From contig NZ_KK853997.1 in assembly GCF_000696185.1 (NCBI RefSeq), positions 7,241,548-7,305,547 of the forward strand: a DNA stretch of 64,000 nucleotides. The letters run 5' to 3'. Each line of letters starts with the position of its first letter. Positions within the stretch are counted from its first letter, which is position 1. Under the pieces are notes generated by a model, which was given only the letters and a program-made list of their open reading frames with translations, was not told the DNA's origin and did no database searches. This document shows positions 43,279 to 53,037 of the stretch, one piece after another. Source of the stretch: Kitasatospora cheerisanensis KCTC 2395. Lineage in GTDB: Bacteria > Actinomycetota > Actinomycetes > Streptomycetales > Streptomycetaceae. The position numbers were made by a program, and so were the translations under genes.

Positions 43279-43959
43279 TCAGTTGACCAGGACGGTGCCG
43301 CCGTTGTTGGTGTCCTTGACGGGGCCGTAGGCCGCCGTGAAGTACACGGTCGGGAAGCAGATGCTCGGGCCGCTGAACTTGGTGAGCGGCTGGTTGACCA
43401 GGCTGATCTGCGGCGGGGTGTTGGTGGCGTTGCCGTTCAGCGTCGCCGCGGAGGAGCGGAAGGTGCAGGTGGCGGTGCCGGCCAGCGTCTTGAGGACGGC
43501 GGTCGCCTGGATGACGCTGCCCGCCGCGGGCGCGAGCGAGACCGGGTAGCCGGCCGTGTCGCTGATGCTCAGCGTGTAGGGCAGGTTGTCCATCGTCAGG
43601 CTGTTCACGGCGGTGACGCCGACCACGTTGGAGGTGCAGCCGGAGAAGGTCAGGGTGGTGACCGGGCCGGACGCGGTGCCGCTGACGGTGGGGCTGACGG
43701 TCGGGTTGGCGGCCACGCTGCCGCCGATGTGCGAGGCGGTGCACTTGACGCCGGTGCTGCCGGCCGGGGTGCTGTACATGGTCGCGACGGTGCCGGAGAC
43801 CAGGTCGGCGGAGAGGGCGTCGCCGACGTTGACCGGGGCGCCGATGTCCGTGTAGAGCAGGGGCCCGCTGACGGTGGCACTGGCGGGGCCGGCCTGCAGG
43901 GCGACCAGGGCGGTGGCGGCGGCCAGGGCGGCGGCGCCGGCGAAGAGGCGGTTGCGCAC
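43279..43959 (-). CDS. Secreted protein of unknown function
   Basis: This 226-residue protein has a clear signal peptide (residues 1-28, basic start, Ala/Leu core, cleavage after ASA). The mature part is rich in Thr, Ser, Val and Ala with four spaced Cys (VKCTASH, FSGCTSN, ATCTFRS, SICFPTV) that could form two disulfides, and reads as beta-rich. The GTG at 43959 follows GGAAGGAA. No family is recognised with certainty. It may share a transcript with the secreted-protein gene upstream (44189-45159), 229 bases away. Confidence 0.75.
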   Translation of the reverse strand: MRNRLFAGAAALAAATALVALQAGPASATVSGPLLYTDIGAPVNVGDALSADLVSGTVATMYSTPAGSTGVKCTASHIGGSVAANPTVSPTVSGTASGPVTTLTFSGCTSNVVGVTAVNSLTMDNLPYTLSISDTAGYPVSLAPAAGSVIQATAVLKTLAGTATCTFRSSAATLNGNATNTPPQISLVNQPLTKFSGPSICFPTVYFTAAYGPVKDTNNGGTVLVN

Positions 43960-44188
43960 GAGGGTTCCTTCCGGTGGGTGGGGCATCCGGTGGGTGGGGG
44001 CGGCCCTCGGCCGATGGCCGGGGCGCGGCTCCGGCGGTGCGGAGCGCGTGCCCGCCCGCGGCGGGGCGGGCACGAGTCGGTGGGGGATCGGGCGGTGCGC
44101 CGCGCGGGACGGGTCAGCGTCCGGTGGGGCACGGCGGCGCGGCGTCACCGCCCGGGCAGCGGGCCTGCGCCGGTATCCGGCGCGGCGG

Positions 44189-45159
44189 TCAGTGCGCGGC
44201 GCTGTCGCTCAGCGCGGCGGTCAGGTCGGCGAGGTTGTCGTCCAGCACGAAGTTCGCGTTGGTCTGCGCGAAGCTCACTGAATTCTTGCCGGGTGCGGCG
44301 GGCAGGTTCATGGTCCAGTTGATGATCTGGTTGAGCGAGCCGAGCAGGCCGCAGCCGTTGGCGCCGGGCACCTTGAAGGTGTTGTCGACCAGGTTGGCGT
44401 TGTTCTCCGAAATCACCAGCGCGTTGTGGCCGTTGGGGTCCATGGTGAAGTCGATGCTCCCCGGGTCGCCGGTCATGGGGCGGCCGGCGCGGGCGGGGCG
44501 GTGGTGCCGGTGGTCGGCTTGAGGATCAGCGGCGCGGAGTTCGAGCCGACGTAGCAGTCCGGGCCGAACAGGGCGTTGTACAGGTGCAGTTTGATCGGCA
44601 GCTGGAAGACGGGGTACGGCTCACCGGTGGCCATCGGCGTGAACGCGGTGACCGGGCCGGCCTGTTCGACCTGCGCGAAGACGCTGGTGATGCCGGGCAG
44701 GAAGTTCTGGATGCCGGGGATGGTGATCTCCACCATCGGCGCGCTCATCAGCGGGGCGTTGGTCGGCGGCACCACCCGGTACTGGTTGGCGGTGGTGCCG
44801 TCCGGGAAGGTCACCTCGGGCGCGGACTTGTCCCAGTAGAAGCCGAACTGCAGCTTGATCGGCGAGTTGAACGGCACCACGGTGCTGCCCAGGGTGAACT
44901 TCCCGCCGTTGGTCACCGACACCAGGCAGCCGACCTGGAGGTTCGCCGGGTCGGCCATGGCCGGCGCGGACAGCGGGCAGTTGCCCATGCCGGTGTACGG
45001 CCCGCCGGGCGCGGCGGCGGAGGCCGGAACGGTGCCGGCCAGCAGCGCGGCGCCGGCCAGCGCGGCCGGTACGGCGAGGCGGCCGAGCTTCCGGCGGGAG
45101 CCGGCGCGGTCGGCGGTGCGGTCGGGGCTGGCGGAGTGGTCCGGCGGGGTGCGGCGCAT
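44189..45159 (-). pseudogene. Secreted hypothetical protein, one frameshift
   Basis: The first frame (45159-44473) has a basic N-terminus and signal peptide (cleavage near PASA at about residue 50) followed by MGNCPLSAPAMADPANLQVGCLVSVTNGG and FNSPIKLQFGFYWD. It stops at a Pro/Ala-rich linker. The C-terminal part continues one base out of phase (GDPGSIDFTMDPNGHNALVISENN to the stop at 44189). One missing base near 44480 restores a protein of about 323 residues. The ATG follows GAGGAG. The family is not named here; it is found beside DUF6230/DUF6114 genes and shares a promoter element with them. Confidence 0.7.
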
Positions 45160-45407
45160 GGTGGGGGGACTCCTCACGGCAAAAGGGGTGGGGTGGCGGG
45201 CCCGTTCGGGACGCGCCAACGGCGTTGCGGCGTACGGGTGTTCGGCGAGCGGCCCGGCCGCTCGACGCCACGAGCGACCGGGCCGAAGACGCGCGACTGC
45301 CACCGTGCCGCCGGGGCGGACCGTGGTACCGGGGCGCGACGCCCCGGATCGGGAGGGCGCCGACGGGCGGGGTGACGAGGAACCCGGGGCTGCGTCCGAC
45401 AGCGCCG

Positions 45408-45424
45408 TGTTACCGCCGGGTACA
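45408..45424 (-). promoter_or_regulatory. 17-bp promoter element shared by divergent genes (site 1)
   Basis: Read leftward, TGTACCCGGCGGTAACA matches 14 of 17 bases of site 2 (45591-45607). It lies 249 bases upstream of the secreted-protein gene. The 579-base gap 45160-45738 holds the two promoter elements and a small CCGGGGCG hairpin (45329-45347), but no gene that I can support. Confidence 0.55.
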
Positions 45425-45579
45425 CCGCAAATTTCTAGGCTGGCCCGATGGCAACGTCAAGAAGGCGTGCGGAAGTTGGCAGGTCGGTGAGCGTAGTTCG
45501 GATGCGCTGGCGCCTCAAATGCCCCACCAGTCACAGGAATTGACTGTCGTTCAGATGTGTGGGGACGGTGCGCGAAGTA

Positions 45580-45608
45580 TTGACCCGCCATGTACCCCGG
45601 GGTAACTT
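45580..45608 (+). promoter_or_regulatory. Promoter of the DUF6230 gene with shared element (site 2)
   Basis: TTGACC (45580-45585), a 17-base spacer and TAACTT (45603-45608) form a good promoter. The palindrome-rich TGTACCCCGGGGTAACT (45591-45607) overlaps spacer and -10, so a bound regulator would block or position polymerase. Confidence 0.55.
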
Positions 45609-45738
45609 CCAGTCAGCTCGCAGGTATGAGAAAGATCGTCAACTGCACTCCTGCGTACGACTGTTGGCGCATCCGTCCACGCCAGGAACTCACTGCCGAC
45701 GAGCCGCGCATCCCCCACCGAACCCTCTGGAGCTGCAC

Positions 45739-46369
45739 ATGGCCCACTCCGCAGAACAACCCGCCGCCACCCCCCACCGGGCGCGGCCGGGTCCGGCTGC
45801 GCCGAGCCGCACTGATGGCGATACCCGCCTGCGTGACCGCCGGCGTCCTGGTGACCCTGACCGCGCAGAACGTCCTCGCCACCCAGTTCGCCATCTCCGG
45901 CATGGCCTTCGAGGTCACCGCCGACCGCCTGGAAGGCAGCGGGTTCGAGCAGTTCGGCACCCTCGACAACATGATCGAGAACAGCCCCAACGCCGGGGAC
46001 ACCGGCGGCCAGCTGTTCCTGATCCAGACCGTGGTCAAGAAGGCCTCGCTGACCAAGCTCTGCCAGAGCGTCAACCTGGGCGGCATCAACCTGCTGATCA
46101 CGGCCGGCGACAACGGCACCCCCGTCACCGCCGAGAACCTCAGCACCGACTCCGACCTGATGAGCGGCAACGCCGAGTTCTCCAACATCGAGGTCGGCCG
46201 CGACGCCAGCACCTACGACAAGGCCGGAGTCGCCGGCCCGCCCGGAATGTTCGGCCAGCAGGCCGACACCGTGGCGGTCAGCAACTTCCGCCAGCAGAAC
46301 TACGCCACCACCGCCGGAACCTTCCGGCTGCCGAACATGCACCTCAGCTTCAGCGCCAATGGCTGCTGA
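45739..46369 (+). CDS. DUF6230 family secreted/membrane-associated protein
   Basis: The conserved part has one N-terminal hydrophobic helix (AALMAIPACVTAGVLVTLTAQ) and then the DUF6230 sequence with FAISGMAFEVTADRLEGSGFEQFG, KASLTKLCQSV, LLITAGDNGTPVTAENL and NFRQQNYATTAGTFRLPNMHLSF. The best start by ribosome site (TGGAGC) is the ATG at 45739, but it is in another frame; a discrepancy near 45770-45790 (net one extra or two lost bases) would join them. In the main frame the first ATG is 45815. The next gene (DUF6114) overlaps its end. Function is unknown; such pairs are common in Streptomyces. Confidence 0.78.
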
Positions 46370-46950
46370 GTTCGACTCGGCACCGGACCGGGCGGCCGAG
46401 CACCCCGCGGCCGCCCGGCCCACCGGCCCCGAGCACCCCACCGGCCCCGGGCCGCCGGCAGCGCCGAGCACCCCGGTGGCGCCGAGCACCACGCCAACCC
46501 CTGGCACCCCGCCAACCCCGCGCCCCCGCCGCGGACGCCCCGCCGCTCGCCGCCGCGCGAACCGGCTTCGCCGGGTGGCGCGACCGCCGCCCCTTCTGGG
46601 GCGGCCTGCTGGTCGCGCTGGCCGGTGCCGAGATCCTCTTCACCGAGAAGGCCCCGATGCGGATGGTCATCCGTATCGGACTGCTCGGCCTGGCCGGCTA
46701 CATCATCCCGATCCTGATGGTGCTCTGCGGCCTGCTCCTCATCTTCCACCCCGTCCAGCGGCTGTTCTACTCCATGGTTGCTGTCCTCGCGACCCTCGGA
46801 AGCTGGATCACCTCCAACATCGGAGGCTTCTTCATCGGCCTGCTGCTCGGGCTGATCGGCAGCACCCTCGCCTTCGGCTGGATGCCCGACCAACCCCTCA
46901 GCAAGCGGAAGGCGCGCCGAGCCGCCGCCCGCCCAGCGACCCCGGCCTGA
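46359..46950 (+). CDS. DUF6114 family membrane protein
   Basis: The protein of about 197 residues starts with a Pro/Ala/Thr-rich polar segment, then WRDRRPFWGGLLVALAGAEILFTEKAPM and four hydrophobic helices, ending KRKARRAAARPATPA. The pattern fits DUF6114. As read, the proline-rich part (from ATG 46359) and the membrane part are in different frames; the change lies near 46505-46550 in a C-rich run. The start overlaps the DUF6230 stop by 11 bases, as for coupled genes. A hairpin at 46961-46989 follows. Function is unknown. Confidence 0.75.
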
Positions 46951-46960
46951 CCGGGCGGCC

Positions 46961-46989
46961 CGCGGCGGAGGAGCGTGGCCTCCGCCGCG
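46961..46989 (+). terminator. Hairpin terminator after DUF6114
   Basis: 11-bp arms (46961-46971, 46979-46989) around AGCGTGG lie 10 bases past the DUF6114 stop. Confidence 0.7.
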
Positions 46990-47169
46990 CGGACCGTCCG
47001 CGGCCCCGCACACCGAGCGGTCGGGGGCCGCGGACGGCAATCAACGGACCGGCCCGCGGCGGCCGCGGCACTCCGGTGTACGGCGTACGCACCGCACCCG
47101 CCGCCCACTTGGTAGCTTGGGCCGAGGACGGCCCGGCAGCGGCCGGTCGAACGGAACAGGACGGTCCGG

Positions 47170-47808
47170 GTGCGAGTACTGCCGTGTGGGAGCGACGCCG
47201 TCCTGATCGAGGTCGACACCGCCGACCAGGTCCAACGACTGCACGGTGCACTGCGCACCGCACCACCCACCGGCGTGACCGAACTCGTCCCCGCCGCCCG
47301 CACCGTCCTGGTCCGCTACGACCCCCGCAGCACCGACCCGCAGCGCCTGCGCACCGCCCTCGCCGCACTGCCGCTCACCGCTGCCGCGGCCGACGAACCC
47401 GCCGACACCGTCCACATCCCCGTCCGCTACGACGGACCCGACCTCGCCGAGGTCGCCCGCCGCACGGGACTGACGGAACGCCAGGTGATCGAACGTCACA
47501 CCGCCGCGCACTACCGCGTCGCGTTCTGCGGATTCTCACCCGGCTTCGCCTACCTCACCGGACTCGACCCGGTGCTGCGCCTGCCCCGCCGGGCCGAACC
47601 CCGCACCAGGGTGCCCGCCGGGGCCGTCGCCGTCGCCGACGAGTACACCGGCATCTACCCCAGCCCCTCGCCCGGCGGCTGGCACCTGCTCGGCAGCACC
47701 GGCCTCACCCTCTGGGACGCCACCGCCGACCCGCCCACCCGGCTGCGCCCCGGCACCGCCGTCCGCTTCGTCGAACAGACCGGGGAGGCCGACCGTGACC
47801 CGCGGTGA
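47170..47808 (+). CDS. pxpB: 5-oxoprolinase subunit B (KipI family)
   Basis: This 212-residue protein has the KipI/PxpB signature FCGFSPGFAYLTGL and VPAGAVAVADEYTGIYPSPSPGGWHLLG. With PxpA and PxpC it hydrolyses 5-oxoproline with ATP; in Bacillus KipI also inhibits KinA. The GTG start follows GGACGG. It overlaps pxpC by 14 bases. No pxpA is in the window. Confidence 0.9.
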   Translation: MRVLPCGSDAVLIEVDTADQVQRLHGALRTAPPTGVTELVPAARTVLVRYDPRSTDPQRLRTALAALPLTAAAADEPADTVHIPVRYDGPDLAEVARRTGLTERQVIERHTAAHYRVAFCGFSPGFAYLTGLDPVLRLPRRAEPRTRVPAGAVAVADEYTGIYPSPSPGGWHLLGSTGLTLWDATADPPTRLRPGTAVRFVEQTGEADRDPR

Positions 47809-48654
47809 ACTGCTGGTCGTCCGGGCCGGGTTCGGCGCCACCGTGCAGGACCTCGGGCGCCCCGGACTGGCCGCGCTCGGCGTCGGCCGGGCCGGCGCCG
47901 CCGACCGCGAAGCGCTCCGGCTCGCCAACCGGCTGGTCGGCAACCCCGAGGACGCCGCCGGCATCGAAGCCCCCATGGGCGGCGTCGAACTCGCCTTCCC
48001 CCGCACCACCACCTGCGCCCTCGCCGGCGCCGACTGCCCGCCTGGATCGACGCCCGCCCCGCCGGCACCCGCACCCCGCTGCGCGTCCCCGCCGGCGCCC
48101 GGCTGCGCCTCGGCACCCCCACCCGCGGCCTGCGCGTCTACCTCGCCGTCCGCGGCGGCCTGGACGTCCCCCCGGTGCTCGGCTCCCGCGCCACCGACAC
48201 CATCGCCGGCCTCGGCCCCGGCCGGCTGACGGCCGGTCAACTGCTGCCGCTCGGCGACGCCGCCACCGGCTGGCCCGCCGCCGATCTCGCCCCGCAGCCC
48301 GCCCCCGCCGCGCGCACCGTGCTGCACGTCCTGCCCGGACCGCGCGACGACTGGTTCACCGCCGACGCGCTGCACACCCTGCTCACCGAGCCGTACACCG
48401 TCACCCCCGACAGCGACCGGGTCGGCATGCGCCTCGACGGGCCCGCGCTGGAGCGCGCCCGGAGCGGCGAACTCCCCTCCGAGGGCATGGTCGGCGGGGC
48501 GCTCCAGGTGCCGCCGACCGGGCGGCCGATCCTGTTCCTGGCCGACCACCCCGTCACCGGCGGCTACCCCGTCATCGCGGTGGTCCGCCGCGAGGACCTC
48601 GGCGCGGCGGCGCAGGCCCGGCCCGGCGACGCCCTGCACTTCCGGCTCGCCTGA
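47795..48654 (+). pseudogene. pxpC: 5-oxoprolinase subunit C (KipA family), one frameshift
   Basis: The first frame (VRAGFGATVQDLGRPGLAALGVGRAGAAD, ANRLVGNPEDAAGIEAPMGG) and a second frame (LGSRATDTIAGLGPGRLTAGQ, VHVLPGPRDDWF-like segment, FLADHPVTGGYPVIAVVRREDL) together form one biotin-carboxyl-carrier-type KipA/PxpC protein of about 286 residues. The frame changes near 48035 in a GC run, equal to one missing base. It is translated from a GTG overlapping pxpB. If intact in the organism, PxpB and PxpC form the ATP-dependent 5-oxoprolinase core. Confidence 0.8.
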
Positions 48655-48667
48655 ACGCCGGTGCGTC

Positions 48668-50037
48668 TCAGCCCAGTTGAACCGTGTGCGCCCACTCCGG
48701 AGGAAGCTCCGGCCGGTAGTCCGGATCGTGCTCGCTGACGGTGGACGGCCGGCGGAACAGGCCGATCACCGTACGGCAGGGCGGGCGGCGGCTCGGCCAC
48801 GCGGTCTGACCGTCCGTCAGGACCACCATCACGTCCGGGGGCGGGTTCAGTCGCAGCGCCGCCGCGAAGCCCTCCCGCAGATCGGTGCCGCCGCCGCCGA
48901 CCAGCGTCAACCCGCCCTCGGCGCCGATCCGTTGGACCAGCTGGGCGGCGGCGTCGCAGGACACCACCGAGAGCAGCTCGCGCCGCCCGCCGAGCGTGCG
49001 GGAGATCGCCGCGATCTCGACCAGCGCGGTGCCCAGCTCCTGTTCGGCGACCGAGCCGGAGGTGTCCACCACCACCGCCACCCGCGGCAGTTGGTGGCGC
49101 AGCGAGGGAAGCACCACCCCCGGCAGCGCGGTGGCGCGGCGCGCCGGACGGCCGTACGTGTAGTCCGAGCCCGCACCCGCCCCGGCCACCGCCGAGCGGA
49201 CCGCCGCCCCCAGCAACTCCCGCCACGGCTGCGGCGGATGGAACGCCTCCCGGGCCCAGCGCCGCCACCCCGCCGGGGCGTCGCCCGGCCGCCCGAGGAT
49301 GCCCTCGGCGACCCGGAACCGAACCAGGTCGCGCTCGTGCTCCCGCAGCGCCCGCGCCTCGCCCGGACCGAGCTCCCACTCCCGGTCCAGGCCGTCCGCG
49401 CCGCTGCCGCACTCCAGCCAGGTGACCGGCTCGGTGCGCGCGCCGAGGGTGAACATCGGCAGGTAGTCCTCCATCAGCAGGTTCGGCGGCAGGCCGAGGG
49501 AGGCCGGGTAGGCGGCGTCCTTGGGCGGCACCAGGCCGTCGCCGAACGCGTCGTCGTTGATCTCGCAGTCCGCCGCGAGGTTGATCCGCAGGCGGTCGCC
49601 CGCCCCGTCCCAGCCGTACTTGCGCATCGCCCGGCCGGCCCGGCGGGCGTGGTCGCGCAGCAGGTGGGAGACCTCGTGCACCCAGACCGAGGCGAGCACC
49701 TCCTCCGAGCGGGCGGCGACGAACGACGGCGAGACGTAGCAGCGCCAGTACCGGTCCACCGCCATGGTCGGCACCCGCGCCGACTCGACCACCCGCATGG
49801 CGAACAGTGCGGTGGCCAGGTACGGCCGGGCGCGGGCCGCCAGCAGGCGGGCCGCGTACAGCTTCGCCAGATCCAGCGGCGGCCCGACCGGGGGCGGCTG
49901 GTCCGGCTTCGCCGGGGCGGGCCTGGGCGGGGCGGACCCGGTTTCGGGCGGCTCGGCTTCGGGAGGCCGGGCTTCCGCGCTGCGGGCCTCGGCGGTTCGA
50001 CTGTCGAGTGCTGTGCGTGCTTCGGGGGGATGGTCAT
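48668..50037 (-). pseudogene. DUF2201/VWA-like metallopeptidase-type protein, one frameshift
   Basis: After a Pro-rich N-terminus, a frame change near 49915-49935 leads into the main part. It has a zinc-binding HEVSH in VWVHEVSHLLRDHARR and a C-terminal VWA-like domain with a MIDAS motif (VVVDTSGSV) and VVLTDGQTAWP. This fits the DUF2201 (VWA-like, putative metallopeptidase) family, usually partnered with MoxR ATPases. The ATG at 50037 overlaps the MoxR stop (ATGA). The pair probably acts as a chaperone or metal-insertion machine, but its client is unknown. Confidence 0.78.
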
Positions 50038-51253
50038 CGGCGGCCCGCCCGGGCGGTGGCGGGGATCCGGGCGGCGGCGCGGTCGGCGCGCCTGGACAGT
50101 TCCAGGGCGCCTTCGAAGCGTTCGATCAACGCCGGTACCTCCCAGTCGGGTTGCCGCAGCGAGACGAGCGTGGTGACGGGCACCACCAGCACGTCCGGGC
50201 TGCCGGTCCGCAGCGCGTGGGCCATCAACGTCCAGGCGGCGTCCCAGCGTTGCCGGGTCGGCCGGGAGCGGACGGCCGAGACCACGGCGTCCAGTGCGAC
50301 CTGCCGCAGGTCGCCGCGCTCGGGCAGCACGGCCGCGTCCGGGTCGGCGAGCAGGTCCTCGGGTGCGGGCAGGTCCATCCGGTCGACGGCGGCCAGCAGT
50401 TCGACCCCCGGGCCGTCACCGACCGTGCCGCGCACCAGCATCGACAGCACCTCGCGGGACGAGCCGGCGGCCGAGCCGAACGCAAGCAGCCGCACCGTCA
50501 TCTCCCAGCTGCGCGGCGACGGCCAGGCCCGGCCGCGCCGGGTCTCGGCCGCCGGCAGCCGGTGCGTCAACTCGGGCCGGACGGTCAGCAGATCGCACAC
50601 CGCCCGGCGGGCGAACCCGACCGCGTCGGGCAGCCGTTCGGCGTCCAGCCGGGCAGCTCGGCCCGCGGCCACACCCCGCCGAGACCACGCACCACCACCT
50701 CCGGGTCGTGCACCCAGTCCAGGTGAACGAAGCGGTTGGCCAGCGGCGCGCTCAGCTCCCAGCCGTCGGCGGCCGAGGCGCGCGGGTTGGCCGCCGCCAC
50801 GATCCTTACTCCCGGCGGGAGTTGGAGCGAGCCGATCCGGCGCTCCAGGACGAGCCGCAGCAGGGCCGCCTGTACGGCGGGCGGAGCGGTCGACAGCTCG
50901 TCGAGGAACAGCAGCCCCCGGCCCTGCCGCACCAGCCGCACCGCCCAGTCCGGCGGCGCGAGCGGCACGCCCTGGGTGGCCGGGTCCGCCCCGATCACCG
51001 GCAGGCCGGAGAAGTCGGACGGCTCGTGCACGCTGGCGATCACCGTGGTGAGCGGCAGGTCGAGTTCGACGGCGAGCTGGTTCAGGGCGGCGGTCTTTCC
51101 GATGCCTGGCTCTCCCCACAGGAGGACCGGGAGATCGGCGGCGACAGCCAGGGTGAGGGCCTCGACCTGGAGATCCTGCCGGGGCTCGGTGGCGGACTCG
51201 GAGAGCAGCGCCAGCAGGTGGCCGGCGACGGTGAGTTGGGCGGTGGAAGACAT
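50034..51253 (-). pseudogene. MoxR-family AAA+ ATPase, one frameshift
   Basis: The protein of about 406 residues has Walker A (GEPGIGKTAALNQLA), Walker B (GLLFLDELSTAP), sensor segment VAAANPRASAADGWELSAPLANRF and a C-terminal helical domain (FARRAVCDLLTVRPELTHRL). The two halves are in different frames, with the change near 50655-50665, equal to one missing base. The ATG at 51253 follows CCAGGTG. It is coupled to the DUF2201 protein. MoxR ATPases remodel protein complexes with VWA partners. Fragments of its 5' end are repeated upstream. Confidence 0.8.
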
Positions 51254-51262
51254 GGTGATCAC

Positions 51263-51572
51263 CTGGGATGGGAGGAGTGGGACGTGCGGGAGGCGGTGGG
51301 GTCAGTGGTGGGTGGGTGGTGCGGTGGTGTTCCAGTGGCTGTCGTCGGGGGTGGTGGCGTGGGTGGTTCGGGTGGTCAACGGGTGCTCCGGGTGGGTGAG
51401 TCGGGTGATGGAGGGCATGGGGGCTCGCCTGGGTGGGAGAAGGGGTGCCGCGAAGGGGTCTTGCCGATGCCGGGCTTGTCCGATGGGGGGACAGGGAGGT
51501 TGGCGGCAGGAGGGCATGGGGGATCGCCTCGGGTGGGTGGGGCGGCGCCCGAGTGGTGAGGGGGTGGTGGGG
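51263..51572. repeat. Low-complexity GGTGG-rich gap with partial copies of the moxR 5' region
   Basis: 51457-51508 resembles the Walker A segment of the moxR gene (51091-51143): both carry GCCGATGCC or TCCGATGCC contexts, and translation gives KPGIGKT beside the true EPGIGKT. The moxR start region CATGG-G-TC-CCT-GGGTGGG (51251-51274) recurs at 51415-51438 and 51515-51537. I see no functional gene here. It looks like partial duplications followed by decay. Confidence 0.6.
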
Positions 51573-52870
51573 TCAGGGGCGGTGGTAGAAGTCGCAGCAG
51601 CGGCACTTGCGGCCGCGGGGTGGGCGTGGGCGGTACGGGTGGCCGTCCGGGTGGCGGGAGGTGGAGGTGGGGTGGTGGGGTGGTGGAGGCCGGCCGGTGG
51701 AGGGTGGCGAGGTCGCGTCGGCGGTCGTCGGCGGTGAGGCTGTCGGCGAGTGGTCCCTCACGCAAAGGCGTTTCGTCGCCGATCAGTTGACGGACGGTGG
51801 TGAGCGCGCCGGCCCGGTCGCCGTGCAGCAGGCGCTGCATGATGGCGTCCAGGTCGCCGGGCTTCCGGTGGGCGCGGTCGATGGTCCGAAGGCAGGGGAG
51901 CGGTGGCCCGCCGAACGCCAACAGGAGTTCCTCCCGGCGCAGTTGCTCGGGCGGATGGTCGAGCGCGGTGAGCCGGCCGTCCACCAGTGCCACCCGGTGC
52001 CGGGCTCCCCGGCAGTCCACCAGCAGCGGATCCGCCGCGGACGGTGGCGCGGCCGCGGCCGACCGGTGGCCGGGCACGAGCGCGGCCGCGACCAGCGGGT
52101 GCAGCCGGTCGGCGTCCACGGCCCCGGTACGCAGCAGCCACAGGTCGGGCGGCGCCCAGGTGGCGGCGTCCGGGAGCACGGCGGCGTCGCCCGGCGCGCG
52201 CAGTTCCGCGTCCACCGGCCCGAGTTCGGGCGAGAGCAGCAGGAATCGGCGCGCCGCCAGCCGTACCGCGACCGGTGCGTAGGGCGGCAGCCCGTCCGCC
52301 GCCCGCAGCAGGCCGGCCTCGAACTCCCATGAACGCACCGGTGACTGATGGTCGGTCAGCAACGCGGTGCGGGAGGCGAGTTCGGGGCGCGGCGGGCGTC
52401 CCAGAGGTGCCGGTGCAGGTCGAGGCGGAAGCGTGGCTGCGGGCGCGGACCGGCGTCCCGCCACAGCGCCAGGCTCACCCGCTGGCCCGCCGACGCGCGG
52501 TGGGGCGCGGTGCGGGCGACCAGGTGGAACGCGGTTGGTCCGTCCCGGGGGTAGCGGGCCAGGGTGGCGCTCAGGTTCGGCCGCAGCAGCCCGTCGGGGG
52601 CCACCCGGGGCAGGTGCCAGCGCAGCAGGTCCGGAGCCAAGTGGCGCAGGTCGTCGCGCAGTTGGCCGGCGAGTTCGGAACCGTGCGCCCGGGCCACGGC
52701 CCGGACGTCCAGCTCCGGGTCGAACCGGGCTGCTGCGCAGGCGCCGCCCAGTCGCCCAGCTCACGGCGGGCGGTGGCGGCATCGATCATGGCCGGGGGAA
52801 CGGCGAACTGCCGGACGCGCGGCCAGAAGCAGGTACGAGTGTCCTCGTCCGTCGGCGAAGTGTGGTGCAT
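51573..52870 (-). pseudogene. Uncharacterised third protein of the MoxR locus, at least two frameshifts
   Basis: Three frames in order give one protein: WPRVRQFAVPPAMIDAATARRELGDW at the start, RAHGSELAGQLRDDLRHLAPDLL and TAFHLVARTAPHRASAGQRV in the middle, and SWEFEAGLLRAADGLPPYAPVAVRLAARRFLLL to MQRLLHGDRAGALTTVRQLIGDE later. The changes lie near 52740 and 52385, each equal to one missing base. The end is unclear; a final segment RGRKCRCCDFYHRP stopping at 51573 may be the true C-terminus. I recognise no family. It lies upstream of moxR and DUF2201 and is probably in their operon. Confidence 0.6.
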
Positions 52871-53037
52871 CAGCACTCACTTCGGGCGGACGGGACCTCC
52901 AATCCACGAGTAGTCATCGCCGGTGATCGTAGCGGCTGTCGAGGCGTGCTGTCAGCCCCATTCGGCGGCGGGGGTGGGCGGCGTAGGGTGGGCGGGAAGG
53001 AAGAACGCGGGGGAACCGGGGCGGGAGGTGCTCGGCG

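Noticed and set aside
45225..45605. Open frame of 126 codons on the plus strand in the gap before DUF6230
   Set aside because: It has no ribosome site, is Arg/Pro/Gly-rich as expected for GC-biased non-coding DNA, and overlaps both promoter elements.
51302..51517. Minus-strand open frame of 71 codons upstream of moxR
   Set aside because: Pro/Thr/His-rich composition and overlap with decayed moxR copies make it a by-product of low-complexity DNA.
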